The notes beneath the pieces are model-generated. The model made no database searches and had not been told where the DNA came from. It saw only the letters and a program-made list of their open reading frames with translations. Source: Planctomycetota bacterium (GTDB taxonomy: Bacteria; Planctomycetota; Phycisphaerae; WQYP01). Taken from it: a DNA stretch of 5,018 nucleotides. Of the stretch, positions 1 through 4,943 are shown one piece after another. Numbering within the stretch: the first letter of the stretch is position 1; every line of letters begins with the position of its first letter. The stretch lies in contig JAJZGH010000309.1 in NCBI GenBank assembly GCA_021798635.1, positions 1 to 5,018 on the forward strand, written 5' to 3'. Position numbers and translations under genes: made by a program.

Positions 1-106
1 ATTTCCCGCGAAAGATTCACGGCCGCATTTGCGCATGCCGGCTGGGAAAGCAGAACGCTGGCCGGAATATCCTGCACGCCGGCGAGGACAGGAGGCGAAA
101 CGGGAA
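1..106. other. Window-edge sequence, possible 3' end of an upstream gene
   Basis: All three plus-strand frames are open from the window edge up to the repeat that begins near 107. One frame runs to a TAA at 113-115 and another to a TGA at 199-201, so either could be the C-terminal end of a gene that starts outside the window. No domain or motif is recognisable in any frame, and the sequence is too short to choose between them. It ends where the RAYT-stub repeat begins, which suggests the repeat inserted next to, or into, the tail of a neighbouring gene. This is a placeholder, not a gene call. Confidence 0.25.
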
Positions 107-152
107 CGTGGCTAATATTGGCAGGGGATGGCGTTCAGCACAGGATAATTGG

Positions 153-290
153 ATGGTTCGAAAACCACATTGTTGTCTTGGTGGGTATGTATACCATGTG
201 TTGAATCGATCCGCGGGGCGCATCGCCTTATTCCGCCGGGATGAGGGCTGTGCCGCGTCCAGCTCGATGCTTCCGCATCAAGCTGTCTGA
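153..290 (+). pseudogene. Truncated RAYT / IS200-like transposase N-terminus, copy 1
   Basis: The frame from ATG 153 to TGA 288-290 encodes 45 residues. Residues 1-35 carry the N-terminal signature of RAYT-type Y1 transposases: a basic MxRKP start, GGYVYHVLNRS at residues 10-20, and LFRRDEG at residues 26-32. Intact RAYTs are usually well over 150 residues and carry an HUH metal-binding motif and a catalytic tyrosine downstream; both are absent. The frame instead ends in SMLPHQA, which is simply the translation of the REP-like palindrome. The later copy at 4806-4943 keeps a better consensus (CPGG, against CLGG here), so this copy is the more decayed. Not expected to make an active protein. 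Confidence 0.75.
261..284. repeat. REP-like imperfect palindrome (in copy 1)
   Basis: Two 10-nt arms flank a TTCC loop. Both arms contain GATGC/GCATC next to AGCT/AGCT, with one C-A mismatch, so 9 of 10 positions pair. The same palindrome is at 4914-4937 in copy 2 (8 of 10 pairs), and an inverted relative lies at 341-360. RAYT proteins are known to be tied to REP palindromes, so finding this hairpin fused to a RAYT stub fits a REP or REP-derived element. That this family of REPs is mobilised by the matching RAYT is inference. Confidence 0.6.
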
Positions 291-340
291 ACCATTATGC
301 CGAATATCGGGAGATCGTGCCGATGAAATGCCGATCGCAT

Positions 341-360
341 AGCCTGATGCGGCAGCATCG
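341..360 (-). repeat. Inverted partner of the REP-like palindrome
   Basis: The reverse complement of this 20-mer matches 265-284 at 18 of 20 positions. It has its own GATGC-GGCA-GCATC mini-hairpin (346-359). With the copy at 261-284 it forms an inverted pair separated by 56 bp, the arrangement typical of paired REPs (BIME-like units). Copy 2 at the far end of the window has no such partner within the remaining sequence. Confidence 0.6.
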
Positions 361-475
361 TGGTTGAATGCGCAATCGGGGCTGAAAAATAAATACCCCG
401 TGTCGGATCGTCAAAATCCCGTGCCGCCGATTGCCGAGCGGGCCGTGGCGGGTCGGGGGGGGATTCGGTATCGCC

Positions 476-544
476 GGTATCGGTGGTACCGGTATCGGAA
501 TTCATGGATGGGTAAGCTTCGGGGAATACCGGTACCGCGATACC
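476..544. repeat. GGTAT-rich inverted repeat
   Basis: The left arm (476-495) and right arm (526-544) are reverse complements except for about one mismatch and one base gap, and enclose a 30-nt spacer. The left arm lies in a run of near-repeats of GGTATCG between 467 and 496, so the motif is both tandem-like and inverted. No run of T follows, so this does not look like an intrinsic terminator. It may be another small palindromic element. Confidence 0.55.
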
Positions 545-715
545 ACGGCGATGACATCCGGCAACATGCCGATTCGCAAAATGATGCTTCCCAGCGCTAG
601 TTCTGCGGAGGAATTCCATGGCACCCGTGACCGGTGATGCAGCGGCATATGATCATTGCACTGATTCGCGTTATTTGCGGATGCAGGTATGCTCCGCGCG
701 GCCATTGGTGATACT

Positions 716-815
716 TGGTCACACGGGCAGGAAAAGTATCTGTACCGTCCGGGCGCGCCGGAATCCCGCCTGCTTTTATCGTGTTTCCGATGCAGGCAAG
801 ATGCCTGCGGTACAA
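716..815. repeat. Dispersed non-coding repeat with hairpin
   Basis: On the minus strand this stretch translates to fragments such as VPQASCLH and KSRRD. I recognise these as the pseudo-translation of a repeat family scattered through planctomycete and related genomes and often misannotated as small proteins. Within it, 792-808 is a perfect palindrome: a 7-bp stem GCAGGCA/TGCCTGC with a 3-nt loop AGA, followed by CGGTAC. The family assignment is from memory and not checked; the hairpin is directly visible. Confidence 0.5.
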
Positions 816-1074
816 CACGTTGCATCGCCTAATTTGTCCCATAGAAGGCTGATCGGAGTATACTTGCGGTAAAGCGGAATTCGCGGCAATCGTCAGTAAC
901 TCCAAAGTGCAGGCGCGCGGTGATGCCGCACAGTCAACGGATGGTTCCATGCCGACCGCCAGCACCGTGCAAGCTCGGCTCATAACATCCGCCAACCGGT
1001 AACGGAGCCGAGGGTATCGTTGATTCCGCCATAGGCGCGAGCTTGGGCGGATAATCGGAAACAAAGGCAAAAAA

Positions 1075-1111
1075 CGGAGCTGACATGGAGATTGGAAATA
1101 ATAAAAAAAGT
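1075..1111 (+). repeat. Right-hand fragment of the RAYT-associated sequence
   Basis: A 14-bp word, CGGAGCTGACATGG (1075-1088), is identical to 4974-4987 in copy 2. The following 23 or so bases also align without gaps (about two thirds identical), including GAAAT/GGAAAT and AAAA-rich runs. In copy 2 this word lies 31 bp after the stub's stop codon; here it lies about 785 bp after it. It is either the displaced right end of copy 1 or the remnant of a third copy. Confidence 0.5.
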
Positions 1112-1215
1112 CACGTAACCGTTTCACTTTCCCGGCTCTGACAGTTGTGGGTAACCTTGACCTTACCGGCTTCGAAGGTATACTCAACGCTCATTAAATC
1201 GTCAGCGGTGGCAGG
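1111..1215 (-). pseudogene. Possible C-terminal coding remnant, minus strand
   Basis: Read on the minus strand toward a TGA at 1113-1111, this stretch gives a compact, plausible protein tail: ADDLMSVEYTFEAGKV, then KVTH and a Ser/Glu/Thr-rich end, with ordinary codon choice. Upstream of about 1215 the frame merges into the antisense of the protease gene and stops looking like protein. It could be the beheaded end of a lost gene, or chance. No family is recognised, and it overlaps the best promoter for the plus-strand unit, which argues against a living gene. Confidence 0.2.
1157..1184 (+). promoter_or_regulatory. Sigma70-type promoter for the protease operon
   Basis: TTGACC (1157-1162) and TATACT (1179-1184) each match the -35 and -10 consensus at five of six positions, with a 16-nt spacer. 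The predicted start site is near 1191, leaving an untranslated leader of about 80 nt before ATG 1270. No operator palindrome is obvious around it. Confidence 0.5.
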
Positions 1216-1269
1216 CCCGATCCCTGAATGTGCGTTGCGGTCGCGACGATATTTCTCAGAGGACCAAAT

Positions 1270-2544
1270 ATGATCACAAAATCTTCGGATGGCGTGAGAA
1301 ATTCGCATCGCTCGCATCTTGCGTATTTATTCCTTTCAATTTTTGCGGCATCTTGGTGTGCGTCGGCTAAACCAGCCAAGGCCGGGGATAACTCGTCGCC
1401 AATCAGCAATGGCTTATATCAGATGATTATTCGTCCGTCATACGCCCATCGGCAGAAGAAATTTGAAAGAATGGAAAATTCCATTCGCGGATTGCTGGTG
1501 TATCAGATGCCCAATGGGCGACTCGTAGGGAAAAGCGAGGAGATTATCGCGACAATCAGCTCGCAAAAACGGCCTGCTTCCGTGTCATTCGTAAATCAGG
1601 TCGGCGTGGACGTGCTTCTCGCTTCCAAAATTGCAATGCGCGCCGTTAAACTTCGTTATCCTGATTTGCAGTCGCGATGTGTCCGATTCAGCTTTTCCAA
1701 TCAGTACGTTATTGTCGATGGAAATTCAATAGGTTGTAGTCTAGCCATTCTCATGCTTTCCTTACTTGAAAATACGAGACTCGACCGCAAGATGGCGATC
1801 ACCGGAGCCGTAACCTCGGATTGGCGAGTTCGTGCTGTTGGTGGTCTGGAGGCAAAAATTGACGGCGCAATTCAGGATCACCTGGACGCGGTTGTCGTCC
1901 CCAAGGCAAACGCTCGCAGTATTTCCGACGTGATGGTTCTGGATGGCCCTCAAACCGCGTGGCAAATTGAAATTTTTAGCACTTCTAATCTGATACAGGC
2001 CATGTCGATGATGCGCTACAATAAACCCCGCGATGTCAACTACGCAATGCTGCTGTTTGATTCATTGAAACGCCGATTCAAGAAAGACGGCATAGAAGCA
2101 CTGAAGAACCCGGTGGTCATTAAACGTTTAACCGATATCGTTGCCCTAGCACCCAACGATCTTTCGTCGCGCTACCTCTTGGCCTTCGCGGCGGGAAAAG
2201 AAAGAAAAAAGCTCTCAATAGGCGCTTCGCTGTATGAAGTCTTTGCGGACACACAAATATATGACGATTATCTGTGGAATCAGCCTCCACCAAACACGCC
2301 GTTGCTCAAAACGGATGTGTTGGCTTCGCTTCGCCAGCTCGGAAACCTCGAAAAAATTATTTCGCCGAAGTGTTTGCCATTGGTTGAGGCGTTAAGGGGA
2401 TTTGTTCGCGTCTGTGGTAGCTGGGCGGGAACTCCCACGGGTTCGCAGCACATTTATGCCTCCCGGTTGGGCGTATTAACGGCGCTAAATCGCCTCGGCC
2501 GAGACAAAAAGGCGATTGATCGGATTATGCGAAGCGGTTTCTGA
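1270..2544 (+). CDS. Exported Lon-like Ser-Lys (peptidase S16) protein without ATPase
   Basis: Encodes 424 residues from ATG 1270, chosen because AGAGGA (1258-1263) sits 6 nt upstream and a signal peptide follows. An in-frame ATG at 1228 lacks a ribosome site and would bury the signal. Residues 1-16 are basic or polar, 17-29 are hydrophobic, and ASA (31-33) or AKA (36-38) could be cut by signal peptidase. Residues about 85-250 match the Lon proteolytic domain: DGNSIG places the nucleophile at Ser153, TGAVT matches Lon TGEIT, and GGLEAK puts the general base at Lys196. The 43-residue Ser-Lys spacing equals that of E. coli Lon (679/722), and VVVPKAN matches Lon's VLIPKEN. No AAA+ ATPase, Walker motif or PDZ domain is present. 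Residues about 255-424 are mostly helical, with a TPR-like patch near ALAPNDLSSRYLLAFA; their role is unknown. It is probably an ATP-independent peptidase acting outside the cytoplasm. Dyad and export are well supported; substrate unknown. Confidence 0.85.
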   Translation: MITKSSDGVRNSHRSHLAYLFLSIFAASWCASAKPAKAGDNSSPISNGLYQMIIRPSYAHRQKKFERMENSIRGLLVYQMPNGRLVGKSEEIIATISSQKRPASVSFVNQVGVDVLLASKIAMRAVKLRYPDLQSRCVRFSFSNQYVIVDGNSIGCSLAILMLSLLENTRLDRKMAITGAVTSDWRVRAVGGLEAKIDGAIQDHLDAVVVPKANARSISDVMVLDGPQTAWQIEIFSTSNLIQAMSMMRYNKPRDVNYAMLLFDSLKRRFKKDGIEALKNPVVIKRLTDIVALAPNDLSSRYLLAFAAGKERKKLSIGASLYEVFADTQIYDDYLWNQPPPNTPLLKTDVLASLRQLGNLEKIISPKCLPLVEALRGFVRVCGSWAGTPTGSQHIYASRLGVLTALNRLGRDKKAIDRIMRSGF

Positions 2545-2593
2545 TTGCACGATTTTAGGCAAAGCCCGAACATCAAATGAGGTACGCGGATGT

Positions 2594-3823
2594 ATGAAGG
2601 TGAAGAACGAAAAAAGCAGCGGCAAGCCGCCCGCGCGAGATCATAAGCTTCTTACGGTAATTCTTGCGACCTGCTGCGCCTGGACCTCCGCCGCTCTGTC
2701 GTCGCAACCACAATTATCGCCGCATCCGCCGCGCGTCGCCGACAGCTTGCTGATTGCCGCGGATGATTTCGTTACGGATGTTTATCTTAACGGCAAACGT
2801 TTGCCCGACCGGGATTACGACCTCCTGGTGGAAAATTTTGGAGCGACGATGGTGCGGGTAAATGTCGCTGTTTATCCAGGTGACTGGCTGGTATTTAATG
2901 TCGCCAATGACCGATTCCGGTGGGGAGGAGCCTCGGGCCTGGCCGTGGCGGGCCTGCTCCACGGCCACACTTCATTTACTTCGCAAATTAACAGCCGACA
3001 CTGGTGCTCGTGTGTCAACCTATCCCAAGTGCCCGATTTCATTGCCAATCGCAACAGCCTCATGGCGCGACCGGTTGTTCGTCCGCGGAACCCCTACCGT
3101 TGGGTGTGGAACTCGGTGAATGGTAAGTGCGACTTTAAAAGAGGAAAGATTATTTGGGCGAAGGGGCGAAGGGCAAACGTCTGGATCAAATATCGAGTCC
3201 CTGGGCCGCCGACACAGAAAACCGGTCCATCAATTATTAAACTGGTTATTCACTCGCATCCGACCGCGCCGCAAATCGTCAAAGCGCTACGACCGTTGCC
3301 GCCCGCCCTAAAACCTCAAATGCCGGTCAAACTGGAATCATCTCCTATGGCCGGAAAGCCCTTTAGGTTTGTCAGCCCTGTAGCTGCGGCAATTCAGGAT
3401 TCGTACACGCGAGAAATCCTGGCGTTGAGGAAGAAATATGACGCTCACAATACCGCTGCATTCACCAGGTGCAGGGCGGCGTTGCTTCCAATTCTTGGAG
3501 CAGCGATAGTGGCGAAACACACTGCGGCGGCTGAAATTCTTTTGGCTGCCTTGGATAAGATGAAGACCCAGGCAAGCCATGCCGCTGCTCAATCGCCATT
3601 TACGTCGCGTGCCGCGACACAGGCTTGGCGAACCTACATATTCCACTTGGCCGTTATACGCGGTGACTATCTAGCATCGCGGGACAACCTGTGCCGACAC
3701 TACAGATCCGACTTGCGCAAGGCTCTCTCCAGTGCCATTAATTCCGGGAGTCTCTCGGAAGCCCTGCAAATTCATCAAGTGATGGCGCAGCTTGCACAAG
3801 ACAACGTAAGCTCGTTGCAATAG
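2594..3823 (+). CDS. Exported protein with beta-sandwich-like domain, protease partner
   Basis: Encodes 409 residues from ATG 2594. The in-frame ATG at 2516 lies inside the protease gene and would put 26 extra residues ahead of the signal sequence. A weak GAGGT (2578-2582) lies 11 nt upstream. Residues 1-18 are basic, 19-35 hydrophobic (LLTVILATCCAWTSAAL), with likely cleavage near TSA or ALS. Residues about 50-125 follow a pattern seen in galactose-binding-like sandwich domains of planctomycete exported proteins: ADDF, VYLNGK (63-68), VRVNVAVYPGDWLVFNVAN (87-105), then SGLAVAG. A Trp- and basic-rich stretch (about 170-210) and a Pro-rich linker follow. The last 140 residues are Ala-rich and helical (VAAAIQDSYTREILALRKK onward). 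It lies 49 bp after the protease gene on the same strand, so the two are probably co-transcribed. It could be a ligand-binding partner, an inhibitor or a substrate of the protease. The domain match is by pattern only and no family name is certain. Confidence 0.7.
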   Translation: MKVKNEKSSGKPPARDHKLLTVILATCCAWTSAALSSQPQLSPHPPRVADSLLIAADDFVTDVYLNGKRLPDRDYDLLVENFGATMVRVNVAVYPGDWLVFNVANDRFRWGGASGLAVAGLLHGHTSFTSQINSRHWCSCVNLSQVPDFIANRNSLMARPVVRPRNPYRWVWNSVNGKCDFKRGKIIWAKGRRANVWIKYRVPGPPTQKTGPSIIKLVIHSHPTAPQIVKALRPLPPALKPQMPVKLESSPMAGKPFRFVSPVAAAIQDSYTREILALRKKYDAHNTAAFTRCRAALLPILGAAIVAKHTAAAEILLAALDKMKTQASHAAAQSPFTSRAATQAWRTYIFHLAVIRGDYLASRDNLCRHYRSDLRKALSSAINSGSLSEALQIHQVMAQLAQDNVSSLQ

Positions 3824-3828
3824 AGCAT

Positions 3829-3865
3829 GCCGGTAGGGATGGTGCATCGCTGCTGACCCTCCGGC
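3829..3865 (+). terminator. Hairpin between convergent genes
   Basis: GCCGGTAGGG (3829-3838) pairs with CCCTCCGGC (3857-3865) with one bulge, enclosing an 18-nt loop, and begins 5 nt after the stop of the partner gene. No T-run follows, so it is not a classic intrinsic terminator. Its place in the 82-bp gap between convergent reading frames suggests it ends or protects transcripts. Confidence 0.35.
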
Positions 3866-3905
3866 AATTAGCGCGGCCCTTTCTTGCCTCCCAACTGGGA
3901 TAGGA

Positions 3906-4133
3906 TCATTCCACCCTGAATTCTTGGGGACGCTCGACAAGCATCACCGCAGGATGCACAGAAACGAAACCGGGTAGCTGTTTACCGCTCTGCGGCAAAG
4001 AGTTGCCAGGTAAAAAAACACGCTCAATAACATTTGCAGCACGGGGCATGTGTCCACCGCAGCGGAACTGCCATTTGTGGAATATTAAAGTTCGGGCGGG
4101 GTTAAGTAGCAAGGGCATCGTCGCTGGGTTCAA
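3906..4133 (-). CDS. Possible small protein overlapping the zinc-ribbon gene stop
   Basis: The minus-strand frame runs from a TTG at 4133-4131, or ATG at 4118-4116, to a TGA at 3908-3906, giving 75 or 70 residues. The TTG overlaps the stop of the zinc-ribbon frame as TTGA, the geometry of translational coupling. The translation (for example RCGGHMPRAANVIERVFLPG, then QLPGFVSVHPAVMLVERPQE) looks like real protein and codon use is ordinary, but I recognise no family, signal peptide or motif. It ends 83 bp from the convergent operon's stop. It could be a genuine small gene, the frameshifted tail of a longer gene, or a chance ORF. Confidence 0.35.
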   Translation of the reverse strand: MNPATMPLLLNPARTLIFHKWQFRCGGHMPRAANVIERVFLPGNSLPQSGKQLPGFVSVHPAVMLVERPQEFRVE

Positions 4134-4444
4134 TTGTGCCCTGCTATTTGGATCGCCAGCGTCTTTCGGTTCTCAAGTACCCGCGCCTGCAGCTTGCTGC
4201 CCAATTCGCAAAGCCGGTCAATAACGATGATCAATCTTTTTTTAGAGGCCAGGTCATTTCCGCGCAAGGTTGGGGTAATCCTCCGATCATACTCCTGACG
4301 GAGGGAACTGATTTCCTTCCGGGGGTGGCGGCAGGCAATGCAATGAATGGGAAATGCGTCTACAGAGAGCATATACTGTTCGTACCATATTTGCTGTTCG
4401 TCGGCCGAGAAGCAAAATTCCGTTCCGCAATCAGCGCATATCAC
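4130..4444 (-). CDS. Zinc-ribbon protein (zf-trcl-like), start codon uncertain
   Basis: Encodes 104 residues from GTG 4444 to TGA 4132-4130. The N-terminal half is a treble-clef-type zinc ribbon: CADCGTEF (Cys3, Cys6), then FSADEQQIWYEQY, then CIACR (Cys35, Cys38), so two CxxC pairs about 29 residues apart would bind one zinc. This matches a family of small bacterial zinc-binding proteins (CxDCGxEFxFTxxEQ...CxxCR pattern) of unknown role. Residues 40-104 are charged and helical. Coding sense continues upstream as PRYWYVDALV, which homologues normally have, back to an in-frame TAA at 4522-4520, but there is no ATG, GTG or TTG in that extension; an ATA at 4474-4472 stands where ATG would fit. 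Either the start is lost and the gene is decaying, or the truncated GTG start is used. No clear ribosome site is visible. The overlapping plus-strand frame at 4136-4480 is its antisense shadow. Confidence 0.6.
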   Translation of the reverse strand: MICADCGTEFCFSADEQQIWYEQYMLSVDAFPIHCIACRHPRKEISSLRQEYDRRITPTLRGNDLASKKRLIIVIDRLCELGSKLQARVLENRKTLAIQIAGHN

Positions 4445-4474
4445 AAGAGCGTCAACGTACCAATAGCGTGGTAT

Positions 4475-4759
4475 TACTGAAAAATTTTGCTTTTTGATAT
4501 CGGCTTTAACTGCGGTTGCTTAGTAAAGTCGGATCGCACGGGAAAAAAAGTATTTTGGCATCTTTCGGGGATTACCATTACCGAATGAAGCGCAGCTCAT
4601 TTGAATTCCTTTTAGCAATCATGGTTTGCGAATTATCATGCGATAACTCTTGAATGATCCCATCGTCCGGTAAATTAATCAAGCTGACGCCCTGGCCTGA
4701 CGCCCTGGCCTGACGCGCCTGGCCAACTGTGATGTTCAACGCAAAGAATAAGACCGTGG
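4475..4759. other. Intergenic region with short repeats
   Basis: No gene is supported here. It holds a small palindrome at 4633-4646 (TTATC/GATAA around ATGC) and the 13-bp tandem repeat at 4684-4723, and is AT-richer than its surroundings up to about 4680. No convincing promoter for the minus-strand zinc-ribbon gene was found. Confidence 0.5.
4684..4723. repeat. 13-bp tandem repeat, three units
   Basis: CTGACGCCCTGGC occurs twice exactly (4684-4696, 4697-4709), then once with a one-base insertion, CTGACGCGCCTGGC (4710-4723). The units contain the GGCC-type ends typical of slippage-prone GC-rich sequence. The array lies 36 bp before the second RAYT-stub copy. Confidence 0.85.
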
Positions 4760-4805
4760 CGTGACTAATATTGGCAGGGGATGGGGTTCAGCGCAGGATA
4801 ATTAG

Positions 4806-4943
4806 ATGGCTCGAAAACCACGCTATTGTCCCGGCGGATATGTATACCGTGTGTTGAAACGATCGGTGCGGCGTATCGCCTTATTTCGCCGGGATGAAGG
4901 CTATGCCGCGTGCAACTCGATGCTTCCGCATCAAGCTAATTGA
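4806..4943 (+). pseudogene. Truncated RAYT / IS200-like transposase N-terminus, copy 2
   Basis: ATG 4806 to TGA 4941-4943 gives 45 residues beginning MARKPRYCPGGYVYRVLKRS, close to the start of RAYT-type Y1 transposases, then IALFRRDEGYAA. After residue 35 the frame enters the REP-like palindrome (SMLPHQA) and stops at exactly the same place as copy 1. The HUH and catalytic Tyr regions are missing. The usual HVLNR motif reads RVLKR, a further sign of decay. Confidence 0.75.
4914..4937. repeat. REP-like imperfect palindrome (in copy 2)
   Basis: This is the counterpart of 261-284, with a GATGC-TTCC-GCATC core and flanking CT/AG pairs; one outer pair present in copy 1 is lost here. The core 20-mer (4918-4937) is identical to 265-284. 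Confidence 0.6.

Larger units (their letters stand above)
107..308 (+). repeat. RAYT-stub dispersed repeat, copy 1
   Basis: This segment aligns without any gap to 4760-4961 at a constant offset of 4653. By eye there are about 26 mismatches in 202 bp, or roughly 87% identity. It holds a leader, a short frame encoding the N-terminus of a RAYT-type transposase (153-290), a REP-like imperfect palindrome at 261-284 overlapping the end of that frame, and a short conserved tail. After about 308 the two copies diverge. Two same-length copies with the same internal truncation mean this is a recurring short element, not two independent decays of a full transposase gene. Confidence 0.85.
309..1074. other. 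Gene-poor repeat mosaic
   Basis: About 770 bp without a credible gene. Open frames exist on both strands, the longest on the minus strand at 597-1187, but their translations run straight through hairpins and dispersed repeats and show no domain. Contents include the inverted REP-like copy (341-360), a GGTAT-rich inverted repeat (476-544), a dispersed non-coding repeat (about 716-815) with a perfect hairpin (792-808), and several EcoRI-like GAATTC sites next to short repeated words (498, 611, 878). A GGAGG precedes ATG 618, but the 84-codon frame behind it crosses the dispersed repeat and is not believable as a gene. Confidence 0.6.

Noticed and set aside
278..619. 113-codon minus-strand ORF
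   Set aside because: It reads through both REP-like palindromes and the GGTAT inverted repeat; the product is low-complexity and unrecognisable.
834..864. Second promoter-like pair TTGTCC / TATACT
   Set aside because: The spacer is 19 nt, the -35 match is weaker, and there is no gene close downstream; the pair at 1157-1184 is better in every respect.
618..872. Plus-strand ORF with GGAGG ahead of ATG
   Set aside because: The ribosome-site match is attractive, but the frame crosses the same dispersed repeat and palindrome, and neither end shows protein-like composition or a known motif.
597..1187. 196-codon minus-strand open frame
   Set aside because: It runs through the dispersed repeat and hairpin (716-815) and other low-complexity pieces, shows no domain, and its translation is the familiar pseudo-protein of that repeat. 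Length alone is not support at this GC content.
1228..1269. Earlier ATG for the S16 protein
   Set aside because: No ribosome site precedes it and it adds 14 residues before a normal signal peptide; ATG 1270 has AGAGGA at proper spacing.
2516..2593. Earlier ATG for the second exported protein
   Set aside because: It overlaps the protease gene and would place 26 residues with two Cys ahead of the basic signal start at 2594; the internal start gives a normal signal sequence.
4136..4480. 114-codon plus-strand ORF over the zinc-ribbon gene
   Set aside because: It is the codon-register antisense of the minus-strand frame, which has paired CxxC motifs; the plus-strand translation has no motif.
4684..4723. 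CRISPR-like array
   Set aside because: The units are directly abutting with no spacers and only 13-14 bp long, so this is a simple tandem repeat.
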